Source: Cacconaster sp045601245
GTDB taxonomy: Bacteria; Bacteroidota; Bacteroidia; Bacteroidales; UBA932
Direction of reading: 5' to 3'
Length of the DNA: 64,000 nt
NCBI GenBank assembly: GCA_045601245.1
Contig: JAZRZH010000052.1
Coordinates: 1 to 64,000, forward strand
Shown in pieces: positions 51,548 through 60,660 of this stretch; the first letter of the stretch is position 1; the number at the start of each line of letters is the position of its first letter. Under the pieces are notes generated by a model. It was not told the origin of the DNA. It saw only the letters and a list, made by a program, of their open reading frames with translations, and made no database searches. The position numbers and the translations under genes were made by a program.

Positions 51548-51677
51548 CCTCTTTCCGGACACCTGCCGTTCGGGTACGGTCCTGTGCGGCGGTGTCCGGG
51601 TACAAAGTTAATTACAATTTGTATTGAATAATTGTGTATATTTGCCAATTATGAGATAATTATCAACAAAACCAAAT

Positions 51678-53687
51678 ATGAAGAACACAGACAAATACAA
51701 CTGGCAGTTCTGCACTGTGGGCGGCGTCACCCGCGTCAACATCACAAGCGGAAAGGACATCGTGCACCTCGGAGAACTCGACCAGAAACTCTGGACCGCG
51801 CTCAGCTGCCCTGTCACGGGTCTCGAATTCGATGCGGCCACCCTCGCCTACCTTGACACGAACAATGACGGACGCATCCACGTCAACGAAGTTGTGGATG
51901 CAGCCAAGTGGCTCACAGCCATCGTGAAGGATCCCGAAACCCTGACAAAGGGCGCCGACGGAATCGCCACGGATGCCATCAATCCAGAGACAGAGGAGGG
52001 CAAGGCGATACTTGAAGGCATCGCAAATGCTTTCAAGGCCGCGGGCATCGAAGCCAGGGAGACCATCGGCCCGGACGACACCGCAGCGGCGCTCGAAGTG
52101 TTCGCCAAAGCAGCTGCCGAAGCCAAGGCAGCCGACGAGAAGGTGCTTCCTTACGGAGCGGATACCGAAGAGGTCCTCGGACTCGTGGCAAAGATCAAGG
52201 CCAAGATGGACGACTGGTTCCTCCGCAACCGTCTTGCAGCATTCGACACCGAGAGCACAGCCGCCCTCGACGTATCTGCGGAACGCATCGCAACGATCAG
52301 CGCGAACGAACTTCCGGGCTGCATCGACGAGATTGCAACCTACCCTCTCGCCCGCATCACCGGTTCACCGGAACTCTCACTCTCGGCTGCGATCAACCCG
52401 GCCTGGGCCGCTGATTTCGCAAGATTCAAGGCCATCGCGATAGACAAGGACCTCCCTGGTGCCACCGTTTTCACGGAGGCAGACTGGAATGCCATCCAGG
52501 GCAAGCTCACGGACTACACCGCCTGGAAAGAGGAGGTAAAGAAGAAAGCCGATGACTTCCTCGCAGAGCAGAAGGCCGAAGCTGAGACCGTCAAAAACGT
52601 GGACAAATTCCTCCGCCTCAACAGGGATTTCTTCAAGTTCCTCAAGAATTTCGTGACATTCACTGATTTCTATTCAAGGAAAGAGGATGACCCTGCGATC
52701 TTCCAGGCAGGCAAGCTCTATATCGACCAGCGCTGCTGCGATCTCTGTATCAAGGTCAGCGACATGGGCCGTCACGGCGACATGGCGGTCAGGAGTGGAA
52801 TGTTCCTGCTCTACTGCAACTGCGTCTCCAAGGTGAAGGGCGCCGCTATGACAATAGCCGCACTTGTTTCCGTAGGCGATGTCCGCAGTCTCCACGAAGG
52901 CCAGAACGGTATCTTCTACGACCGCGACGGTCACGACTGGGACGCCACCGTCACAAAGATTGTCGAGAACCCTATCAGCGTCCGCGAGGCATTCTGGTCC
53001 CCATACCGCAAGTTCGCGAAGTGGTGCAGCGACAAACTCGGAAAGTCTGCCGCCGACAAGGAGGCGAAAGCCACCGGTGACCTCACCGCAAAGGCGGACG
53101 GCATCTCCATCCCGGCCGGCGGAGCCGCAGCGGACGGCAAGAAGCAGGCATTCGACATCGCCAAATTCGCCGGCATCTTCGCAGCGATAGGAATGGCGTT
53201 GGGCTTCATTCTCGACGCTCTCGTAGGTCTGCTCGACAGCCTCATCAAGATGCCTTGGTGGGGATTCTTCGTACTCATCGCAGCCATCATCCTGCTGATT
53301 TCCGGACCGTCGATGTTCATCGCCTGGAGCAAACTCCGCAGACGCAACCTCGCCCCTGTCCTCAACGCCAACGGATGGGCAATCAACTCCCGCATCCTTG
53401 TCAATACCGCATTCGGCGCAACCCTCACCAATGTTGCAAAATACCCTAAGGTTAAGGGTGAGGATCCGTTCAAGAAGAAGACCCCGGCCTGGAAGAAGGC
53501 CGTCAGATGGTTCCTCCTGCTAGCGGCCATCGCATTCGCGGTTCTCTTCTTCACCGACAATCTCAAATGCATAGGACTGCCTTTCCACAAGGAGCAGCCG
53601 GCTGAGGAGATTGTCGAGGCTGTAGAAGCGGCAGAAACTCCGTCTGAGGCTCCCGCAGAGGAAGTCCCGGCCGAACCGGCAATCTGA
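51678..53687 (+). CDS. Membrane protein with an EF-hand and a cysteine cluster
   Basis: A 669-residue protein of no family I recognise. Residues 60-71 (DTNNDGRIHVNE) form a canonical EF-hand calcium loop with Asp, Asn, Asp, Gly, Ile and Glu in place. Cysteines cluster at C353, C354, C357 (QRCCDLC) and C380, C382 (YCNC). Three spans lie near the C-terminus: AKFAGIFAAIGMALGFILDA, FFVLIAAIILLISGPSMFIA and WFLLLAAIAFAVLFF, followed by an acidic Glu/Ala/Pro tail. No signal peptide, so the EF-hand part is probably cytoplasmic. TATATTTG at 51637-51644 could be its -7 element. A strong terminator follows. Confidence 0.7.
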   Translation: MKNTDKYNWQFCTVGGVTRVNITSGKDIVHLGELDQKLWTALSCPVTGLEFDAATLAYLDTNNDGRIHVNEVVDAAKWLTAIVKDPETLTKGADGIATDAINPETEEGKAILEGIANAFKAAGIEARETIGPDDTAAALEVFAKAAAEAKAADEKVLPYGADTEEVLGLVAKIKAKMDDWFLRNRLAAFDTESTAALDVSAERIATISANELPGCIDEIATYPLARITGSPELSLSAAINPAWAADFARFKAIAIDKDLPGATVFTEADWNAIQGKLTDYTAWKEEVKKKADDFLAEQKAEAETVKNVDKFLRLNRDFFKFLKNFVTFTDFYSRKEDDPAIFQAGKLYIDQRCCDLCIKVSDMGRHGDMAVRSGMFLLYCNCVSKVKGAAMTIAALVSVGDVRSLHEGQNGIFYDRDGHDWDATVTKIVENPISVREAFWSPYRKFAKWCSDKLGKSAADKEAKATGDLTAKADGISIPAGGAAADGKKQAFDIAKFAGIFAAIGMALGFILDALVGLLDSLIKMPWWGFFVLIAAIILLISGPSMFIAWSKLRRRNLAPVLNANGWAINSRILVNTAFGATLTNVAKYPKVKGEDPFKKKTPAWKKAVRWFLLLAAIAFAVLFFTDNLKCIGLPFHKEQPAEEIVEAVEAAETPSEAPAEEVPAEPAI

Positions 53688-53708
53688 GCCAGGTCGGATA
53701 TCGTATAA

Positions 53709-53747
53709 AAGAAGTGGCTTCCGCGAGGGAAGTCACTTCTTTTTTTT
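53709..53747 (+). terminator. Terminator after the EF-hand membrane protein gene
   Basis: A 14-bp stem with one G-U pair (53709-53722 and 53728-53741; arms AAGAAGTGGCTTCC and GGAAGTCACTTCTT), then eight T. The T run merges into TATCTTTG at 53747-53754, a possible -7 element for the next gene, so a terminator and promoter sit back to back. Confidence 0.8.
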
Positions 53748-53776
53748 ATCTTTGCAAGATAAAGAAATCAGTTGCA

Positions 53777-54634
53777 ATGGCACACAAAAGACCTACTGTA
53801 GCACTCATCTACGACTTCGACGGCACCCTCTCGCCGGGCAACATGCAGGAGTTCGGTTTCATCCAGGCTATCGGCAAGACGCCGCAGGAATTCTGGGAAC
53901 TCAGCAACCACAATCCGGAGGGACAGGAGGTGAATTCAATCCTCTCTTATATGAAACTTATGATCGAGGAGGCCGGGAAAGCTGGGATTTCCCTCACGAG
54001 GGATTCATTCGTTTCGTTCGGAAGGAACATCAAACTGCACAAGGGTGTGCTGGAATGGTTCTCCATCATCAATCAGTACGGCCGCGAACACGGCGTGAAT
54101 GTGGAGCATTACATCAACTCCTCCGGGCAGACAGAGCTCATCGAAGGCACGCCAATCGCGAAGGAATTCAAGAAGATCTTCGCCTGCTCATTCTGGTACG
54201 ACAAGAACGGCAAGGCCGTCTGGCCGGCAGTAGCCGTGGATTACACCGGCAAGACCCAGTTCATCTTCAAGATCGCGAAGGGAATTATGGACATCAGCGA
54301 CAACAAGAAGGTCAATGAGAGCCAGAAGGAGGACGAGAAGCCGGTGCCTTACAACAATATGATCTATCTCGGCGACGGAGAGACCGACGTACCTTGCATG
54401 AAAATCGTCAAGATGTTCGGCGGCAACTGCATCGCCGTCTATCAGGACGACAACGCAAAGCAGAAAAGCACAGCCCACAAACTCCTCAGGCAGGACAGGG
54501 TCAACTTCATCTGCAGGGCCGACTATTCCGTAGGCAGCGAGATTTACGAAGTCGTCACCACCATCATCAACAAAGTCAAAGCCGAAGATGACTTTGTAAG
54601 ACTCCGCAAGAAGAAAGGTAACTATGCCAAATAA
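53777..54634 (+). CDS. HAD-superfamily hydrolase
   Basis: A 285-residue HAD protein: motif I ALIYDFDGTLSPGNMQEFGF, motif II region HYINSSGQTELIEG, and motif IV MIYLGDGETDVPCMKIV. The insertion between motifs I and II and the ending KIVKMFGGNCIAVYQDD suit the haloacid-dehalogenase-like group with a larger cap. The substrate is unknown. The start at 53777 is chosen over the longer frame that reads through the upstream terminator. Overlaps the next gene by 11 bases. Confidence 0.75.
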   Translation: MAHKRPTVALIYDFDGTLSPGNMQEFGFIQAIGKTPQEFWELSNHNPEGQEVNSILSYMKLMIEEAGKAGISLTRDSFVSFGRNIKLHKGVLEWFSIINQYGREHGVNVEHYINSSGQTELIEGTPIAKEFKKIFACSFWYDKNGKAVWPAVAVDYTGKTQFIFKIAKGIMDISDNKKVNESQKEDEKPVPYNNMIYLGDGETDVPCMKIVKMFGGNCIAVYQDDNAKQKSTAHKLLRQDRVNFICRADYSVGSEIYEVVTTIINKVKAEDDFVRLRKKKGNYAK

Positions 54635-55010
54635 ACGCAACCACCACGCCGCTTTCGTGGCGCTTTTCATCCTTTATATGGGTCTGGTGACCTACCTCTG
54701 CTTCGGTCACCCAACCACCGTTTTCAAGATTCCGAAGACACTCTGGGGACTTCCGTTCGACAAGTGCGTCCACTTCCTGATGTTCTTCCCGTATCCTTTC
54801 CTGGCACAGGAGGCATTCTACCGCAGGAACAAGTGGCGCTCGATGGTACTCGTAATCCTCACGGGCCTTGTGCTGTGCTTCACGATGGAGCTGCTTCAGG
54901 ACAGGATCACCACATACCGCACCACCGACCCGTGGGATCTATCCGTCAACGTCGCCTCCATCACAATCGCTTCCATCATCACTGCGATAATAAACCTTTT
55001 CAGAAAATAG
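54624..55010 (+). CDS. VanZ-like membrane protein
   Basis: A 128-residue protein with four spans. VTYLCFGHPTTVFKIPKTL, DKCVHFLMFFPYPFL and CFTMELLQDRITTYRTTDPWDLSVNV are VanZ-family features (the DKxxHF and E-x-x-Q segments). VanZ relatives confer low-level teicoplanin tolerance in Gram-positives; the role in Bacteroidota is unknown. It overlaps the HAD gene by 11 bases, and the amidase gene follows after 7 bases, so all three are cotranscribed. Confidence 0.75.
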   Translation: MPNKRNHHAAFVALFILYMGLVTYLCFGHPTTVFKIPKTLWGLPFDKCVHFLMFFPYPFLAQEAFYRRNKWRSMVLVILTGLVLCFTMELLQDRITTYRTTDPWDLSVNVASITIASIITAIINLFRK

Positions 55011-55017
55011 TCCGCCG

Positions 55018-58000
55018 ATGAAACGTCTCTTCACCCTGGCGGCATCGATGCTCCTCGCCTGCACCATTTCCCTGGCGGCGGAGAAGCCGATACCCGCGTT
55101 CGCAACGATGTGCGATTCGCTGACCGCATACCTCTGCCGCACCGCAAATCTTGAAAAGAAGCTCTATGTCTGCGGCGCATCGGTCTCGGGCGGCAAACTC
55201 AACCTCATCTTCAGCTTCGCGCTCAGCGAATACCCGTTGAGGGATACCACCGTGGCGCGCATATATGACATCGTGGACGACAACCTGCCAGCCAAATACA
55301 AAGAGTACCGCGGCAAGACCACAATCAGGACCAACGGCCAGAAGATCGAGGATCTTTCCTCTAAATATTATAAATCCAACAGGAGCAACTCCTATGTGAA
55401 GGACCACGCCAGGCTGGTGGGTATCCCGCACGCCAACATACCCGCTCCGCTTGTCAAAGACCTATCACGCGTATATCCCGTGTTAAAGGGGCTTGAGAAC
55501 AGGCATATCGCATTGTGGCAGAGCCACGGCTACTACTACGAGAACTCCCTCAAGCGCTGGGAATGGCAGCGCGGCAGGCTGATGCAGACCGTCGAGGACC
55601 TCTACACCCAGGGCTATGTCCTCCCGTTCCTTGTGCCGATGCTCGAGAATGCCGGTGCGAACGTGCTCCTGCCTCGCGAAAGGGACTGGAACACGGATGA
55701 GGTGATAGCCGACTACGATATGGCCGGCTCAGGATATGCGGAGAGCGGAACCTGGTCCGACGCGCAGGGTGAAGGGTTCTGCGACAAGGGCGGCGAATAT
55801 ATAGACGGCGAGAACCCGTTCACGATGGGCGGCGTCAGGATGACCTCCGGAATGGGCGATGACGGACAGAAATGTACAGCATCCTGGACGCCCGATTTTC
55901 CGCACAAGGGACGCTATGCCGTTTACGTATCGTACAAGACATTGAGCAACAGCACCACTGCGGCGCGGTACGAAGTCCGCCACAGCGGAGGGTCGTCATT
56001 CTTCTCGGTCAACCAGAAAATGGGCGGAAGCACCTGGATATACCTCGGCACGTTCCTTTTCGACAGCGGTGCCTGCGCCGGTCAGGGCGTCTACCTCACG
56101 AACTCCGCATCCGGCGGCAGGACGGTGGTCACCGCGGATGCAGTGCGCTTCGGCGGCGGAAAGGGCAATATCGCCCGCAGCCCGCTCAACCCGGACTTCG
56201 CCGTCAAGCCGGAGACATCCGGCTATCCGAGGGCGGCGGAAGCGGCCAGATACTGGCTGCAGTGGGCCGGATTCAACGATTCGATCTACTCCCCCACCAA
56301 ATTCGAGAAAGATTACAATGACGACTACCTGTGCCGCGGCAAATGGGTCAACGCCCTGAGCAACGGCTCCTATGTCAATCCGAAGGAAACGGGATACAAT
56401 ATCCCGATAGACCTCTCCTTCGCATTCCACAGCGACGCCGGCATCGCCGACAGGGACTCCACCATCGGCACGCTGGCGATCTACACCAGGGTCGCAAGAG
56501 GCAAAGAACTTTACGCCAACGGCGAGAAACGCGCCATAGCACGCGACTACGCCGACATCGTGCAGACACAGATAGTCTCGGACATCCGCGCGTCATACGA
56601 CCCGGAATGGTCCCGCCGCGCCCTGCGCGACAAGTCCTATTCGGAGAGCAGCACACAGGAAGTCCCGGCCATGCTGCTGGAATTCCTCTCCCACCAGAAC
56701 TTCACCGATATGCGCTTCGGACTCGACCCGGGATTCAGGTTCGTGGTCTCCCGCGCTGTATATAAGGGAATGCTCAAGTATCTGGCCTACCTCAACGGCA
56801 CCGACTATGTAGTGCAGCCGCTGCCGGTCAACAGTTTCTCCGCAGCGCTGTCGGAAAGCCAGAGCGGCGGAAAATTCGCCGAACTCAAGTGGAAGCCGAC
56901 GGAGGACGCGCTTGAAGAGACAGCGGCGCCGACCGGATATATCGTATACACCCGCAGGGGTGACGGCGGCTTTGACAACGGCACTGTGACCGGGGAGTGC
57001 TCCTTCAGCGTCGAAATCGACGATGGGGAAATATACGGATTCAAGGTTGCGGCCTTCAACGAAGGCGGCGTCAGTTTCCCGTCAGAAGTGCTCTCAATCG
57101 GCACGTCAAAGGGCGAATCCCGGGGCAAGGTGCTCGTCGTGAACAATTTCGACAGAGTCAGCGCTCCTGCCTGGTTCTCTGCCGGAGACTCGACTTATGC
57201 GGGATTCCGCAACTTCATCGACGGTGGAGTGCCGTATATCGAGGATATCACCTTCTGCGGAGAACAATTCGACTACAGATGCCGCAGTTCCTGGAAAGAT
57301 GACGACAATGCCGGATTCGGAGCATCCTACGGCAATTACGAGACGATGGTCATCGCCGGCAATACATTCGATTTCCCGGCCGTCCACGGCAGGGCGCTGC
57401 TTGCAGCGGGCTACGACTTCTGCTCCTCATCCGCAGCCGCATACGCGGCCGGAGATGCGGATACCACAGGCATCTTCGCGCTGGACCTGATATGCGGCAA
57501 ACAGATCACCACTTCGACCGGTTACAAGGGCGCCGGCAAACTCCGCTACACGGTATTCCCAGAGGCGCTCCGCACCAGGATCAGCGGTTATGCCGCAGCC
57601 GGAGGCAACATACTGATATCCGGAGCCAATATCGCATCCGACCTGTGGGATCCGGTTTTCGACTATGACATCGACTCCACGATGCGGGCGGATGTCATCG
57701 ATCCGGGCCGCAAGTTCGTCACGGATATCCTCAAGTACAAATGGAGATCCAATATGGCTACCGCCACCGGTTCAGTGACTTCCGTACAGAATCCGCTCAA
57801 GCTGGAGCCGGGTGTGAAGTATGAATTCCACATCAAGCCAAACACTGTCCGCTACCACGTGGAATCCCCCGACGCAATAGAGCCGGCTGACAAGAGCGGC
57901 GCATACACGATATTCAGATATTCCGACAACAACATATCTGCCGGAGTGGCCTATATGGGCACCGATTACCGCGTGGTCTCGCTCGGATTCCCAGTAGAGA

Positions 58001-58092
58001 CCCTCACCAGCCAGGAGCAGATCGACGGTCTGATGGCCGGAATAATGACACTTTTTCAAGTAAGTAGGCAAGAAGCCCGAAGCCTATTTTGA
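55018..58092 (+). CDS. N-acetylmuramoyl-L-alanine amidase-like protein with golvesin/xanthan-lyase domain
   Basis: A 1024-residue secreted protein (signal ending LACTISLAA). The central catalytic region has amidase_3-like zinc-site features: IALWQSHGYYYEN, FAFHSDAGIADRDS and AMLLEFLSHQNF. An insertion at about 230-385 is a golvesin/xanthan-lyase C-terminal-type domain (KGRYAVYVSYKTLSNSTTAARYEVRHS, then GQGVYLTNSASGGRT). A fibronectin-III-like module follows near 610-700, and the last 300 residues are an unassigned alpha/beta part. It may trim peptidoglycan or exopolysaccharide. It overlaps the NhaC-like gene by 9 bases. Confidence 0.75.
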   Translation: MKRLFTLAASMLLACTISLAAEKPIPAFATMCDSLTAYLCRTANLEKKLYVCGASVSGGKLNLIFSFALSEYPLRDTTVARIYDIVDDNLPAKYKEYRGKTTIRTNGQKIEDLSSKYYKSNRSNSYVKDHARLVGIPHANIPAPLVKDLSRVYPVLKGLENRHIALWQSHGYYYENSLKRWEWQRGRLMQTVEDLYTQGYVLPFLVPMLENAGANVLLPRERDWNTDEVIADYDMAGSGYAESGTWSDAQGEGFCDKGGEYIDGENPFTMGGVRMTSGMGDDGQKCTASWTPDFPHKGRYAVYVSYKTLSNSTTAARYEVRHSGGSSFFSVNQKMGGSTWIYLGTFLFDSGACAGQGVYLTNSASGGRTVVTADAVRFGGGKGNIARSPLNPDFAVKPETSGYPRAAEAARYWLQWAGFNDSIYSPTKFEKDYNDDYLCRGKWVNALSNGSYVNPKETGYNIPIDLSFAFHSDAGIADRDSTIGTLAIYTRVARGKELYANGEKRAIARDYADIVQTQIVSDIRASYDPEWSRRALRDKSYSESSTQEVPAMLLEFLSHQNFTDMRFGLDPGFRFVVSRAVYKGMLKYLAYLNGTDYVVQPLPVNSFSAALSESQSGGKFAELKWKPTEDALEETAAPTGYIVYTRRGDGGFDNGTVTGECSFSVEIDDGEIYGFKVAAFNEGGVSFPSEVLSIGTSKGESRGKVLVVNNFDRVSAPAWFSAGDSTYAGFRNFIDGGVPYIEDITFCGEQFDYRCRSSWKDDDNAGFGASYGNYETMVIAGNTFDFPAVHGRALLAAGYDFCSSSAAAYAAGDADTTGIFALDLICGKQITTSTGYKGAGKLRYTVFPEALRTRISGYAAAGGNILISGANIASDLWDPVFDYDIDSTMRADVIDPGRKFVTDILKYKWRSNMATATGSVTSVQNPLKLEPGVKYEFHIKPNTVRYHVESPDAIEPADKSGAYTIFRYSDNNISAGVAYMGTDYRVVSLGFPVETLTSQEQIDGLMAGIMTLFQVSRQEARSLF

Positions 58093-59361
58093 CCTCGGAA
58101 AATCGAACACAATCGCCAGGATCGCGCATCCGCCCATTATGAACGGATAATAGAGATGCGGGATGATGGCTGTCGTGGATATCCCTGCTATGCCGGCGGC
58201 CATCAGGAGCTGCGCTCCATATGGGATGAGCCCCTGGATGAGACAGGAGAACGTATCCAGAATGCTCGCCGTCTTGCGCGGAGAGATGCCGTAGCGTTCT
58301 GCGACCTCACGCGTGATATCGCCCACGCTGATGATGGCTATGGTATTGTTGGCAGTACAGACATTGGCGATCGACACGAGCGCCGCGATTGCCGCCTGTG
58401 CCCCGCGCGGGCCCTTGATATGGGCTGTAAGCCGGCCTATGACATAATCCAGGCCGCCTTCGCTGCGCATTATCTCCAGCATACCGCCAGCCAGCAGCGT
58501 GACGATGATCAGGTCGTTCATCGACGCAATGCCGCCGCCCATCGCCTCGAGCAGTTCTATCCAGGAGAAATCGCCGTAGCAGAAGCCGAGCACCGTATTG
58601 AGAAGCAGTCCCAAGGCGAGGGTCAGAGTGACATTGCATCCCGCGATGCCGAGCGCGATGACCAGGATGTACGGCATAATCTTGACCAGCTGGAATTCAC
58701 CCTGCACGGGGAATTCCCCCACCGTGCGGCCCATAAGCAGATATATGGCCGTCACTATGGCCACGGCAGGAAGGACTATCAGGATATTTGTCTTGAATTT
58801 GTCGCTCATCCGACATCCGGCGTATCGCGTTGCGGCGATCGTCGTATCCGAGATGAAGGAGAGATTGTCACCGAAGAATGCACCTCCCACTATCACCGCC
58901 GTCATGAACGGCAGACTGATACCCGTCTGCCCTGCCATTCCCGCGCCCAGAGGCACGAGGGCGACGATTGTACCGACGCTAGTACCGATGGCCATAGATA
59001 TGAAGCAGGCGGTCAGGAAGAGGCCGGCGAAAAGCATTTTCGGAGGGATTATGCCCAGCAGCGCATTGACCGTGGCATCCACTGAGCCGATGGCCCTGGC
59101 GGATCCGGTAAATGCTCCGGCAAGGATGAATATCCATATCATCAGCAGGACATTCGAATTGCCGGCGCCGCGCGAGAATGTCACCAGACGCTCATCCAGC
59201 GGCCCGCGGGCTATACATACCGCATAAATGCAGGAGAGCAGGAACGCGACTGTGATCGGGACTCTGTAGAAGTCCCCGACGGCGATGGAGGTCAGCAGAT
59301 AGACCGCCAGAAAAACGGCTATCGGACTCAACGCCAGCAATCCCCTGCCCCTGCTTTCCAT
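58084..59361 (-). CDS. NhaC-family antiporter at the end of the arginine operon
   Basis: A 425-residue integral membrane protein with about eleven spans. FISMAIGTSVGTIVALVPLGAG, GGAFFGDNLSFISDTTIAATRYAGC and VCTANNTIAIISVGDITREV are conserved NhaC/ArsB-like ion antiporter motifs (the DNLSFISDTT stretch is diagnostic). Members exchange Na+ for protons, or carry malate/lactate. It begins only 6 bases after argH ends, on the same strand, so it is probably cotranscribed with the arginine genes and might carry an arginine-pathway metabolite; that is speculation. Confidence 0.8.
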   Translation of the reverse strand: MESRGRGLLALSPIAVFLAVYLLTSIAVGDFYRVPITVAFLLSCIYAVCIARGPLDERLVTFSRGAGNSNVLLMIWIFILAGAFTGSARAIGSVDATVNALLGIIPPKMLFAGLFLTACFISMAIGTSVGTIVALVPLGAGMAGQTGISLPFMTAVIVGGAFFGDNLSFISDTTIAATRYAGCRMSDKFKTNILIVLPAVAIVTAIYLLMGRTVGEFPVQGEFQLVKIMPYILVIALGIAGCNVTLTLALGLLLNTVLGFCYGDFSWIELLEAMGGGIASMNDLIIVTLLAGGMLEIMRSEGGLDYVIGRLTAHIKGPRGAQAAIAALVSIANVCTANNTIAIISVGDITREVAERYGISPRKTASILDTFSCLIQGLIPYGAQLLMAAGIAGISTTAIIPHLYYPFIMGGCAILAIVFDFPRSK

Positions 59362-59367
59362 AATCCT

Positions 59368-60660
59368 CTATTTGAAATCGGCGGCCTTCTGCATCAGAGC
59401 CGCAATCCTGTCATTGCAGAGATTGCCTATGCTGCCGATATGAGTGTGGTTGACGGTCTTGTCAGCAACGAACCGGCCTTCATTCACCTCTATGCCGACA
59501 GTCCTGTATGCATCGCGGAAAGGCATTCCCGCAAGCACGCGGCGGTTGACCTCCTCGACGGTGAACATTGTGTCGTAGAGGGACGAATCGAGGATATGCT
59601 CGTTGACCTTTACCTGCGAGATCATATAATCCGCCATCTGCAGGCACTGATGCATCAGTTCGAGTACCGGGAACAGGATATCCTTGAGCAGCTGGAACTC
59701 GCGGTGATAACCCTGATGCAGGTTGCCGCAGAGCATCGATATCTCATTTTCACAGGCCATGATGCGGTTGCAGTGGCCGCGCATTATCTCCCACACGTCA
59801 GGATTCTTCTTGTGCGGCATTATGCTGGAGCCGGTGGTCAGTTCGGCAGGGAATGATATGAATCCGTAGTTAGGGCACATATACATACAGCAGTCCGCAG
59901 CGAATTTATTGAGAGTCAACGCTATGGATCCGAGGGCGGAAGCCACTGCGCGCTCCGATGCGCCACGGCTGAGCTGGGCGGCGACGCTGTTGTAGACCGG
60001 GGAGTCGAAACCGAGAAGGTCGGTGGTCATCTGACGGTCCAGAGGGAAGGAGTTGCCGTATCCCGCTGCGGAGCCGAGCGGATTGCGGTTTACCACGCGG
60101 TAAGCCGCGGCCAGCTGGTACATATCATCCACGAGATTCTCGGCATATGCGCCGAACCAGAGGCCGAATGACGACGGCATCGCTATCTGTTCGTGGGTAT
60201 ATCCCGGCACCAGAACGTCCTTGTATTTCTCGCTGAGGCTCTGGAGAGTGGTGAACAGCTGCATCATCTCATCGCGGAACGAGAGTATCTCGTCGCGCAG
60301 ATAGAGCTTGAGGTCCACGAGGACCTGGTCGTTGCGGGAACGGCCTGAATGTATCTTCTTGCCCATATCGCCGAGACGGCGGGTGAGCAGCAGCTCGACC
60401 TGCGAATGGATATCCTCAACCTCATCCTCGAGCACGAAAGTGCCGGCTTCGATTTCGGAAAGTATCCCGTCCAGACCGTCGGTAAGTGTTGCCAGTTCTT
60501 CGGAGCTCAGCAGTCCGATGCTCTCGAGCATCCTGATGTGTGCCTTGGACCCGATGACGTCATATTTTGCGAGGCGCAGGTCAAGCACGCGGTCTCCACA
60601 GACCGTGAAATCCTCGACGAGCGAAGTCGCTTCGGTACCCTTATTCCAGAGTGTTGCCAT
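59368..60660 (-). CDS. argH: Argininosuccinate lyase
   Basis: A 430-residue fumarase/aspartase-superfamily enzyme that cleaves argininosuccinate to arginine and fumarate. The signature is TGSSIMPHKKNPDVWE, with HSGRSRNDQVLVDLKLYLRD and PGYTHEQIAMPSSFGLW as the other conserved blocks. It is somewhat shorter than E. coli ArgH (457). Its start overlaps the M20 gene by 20 bases. Confidence 0.95.
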   Translation of the reverse strand: MATLWNKGTEATSLVEDFTVCGDRVLDLRLAKYDVIGSKAHIRMLESIGLLSSEELATLTDGLDGILSEIEAGTFVLEDEVEDIHSQVELLLTRRLGDMGKKIHSGRSRNDQVLVDLKLYLRDEILSFRDEMMQLFTTLQSLSEKYKDVLVPGYTHEQIAMPSSFGLWFGAYAENLVDDMYQLAAAYRVVNRNPLGSAAGYGNSFPLDRQMTTDLLGFDSPVYNSVAAQLSRGASERAVASALGSIALTLNKFAADCCMYMCPNYGFISFPAELTTGSSIMPHKKNPDVWEIMRGHCNRIMACENEISMLCGNLHQGYHREFQLLKDILFPVLELMHQCLQMADYMISQVKVNEHILDSSLYDTMFTVEEVNRRVLAGMPFRDAYRTVGIEVNEGRFVADKTVNHTHIGSIGNLCNDRIAALMQKAADFK

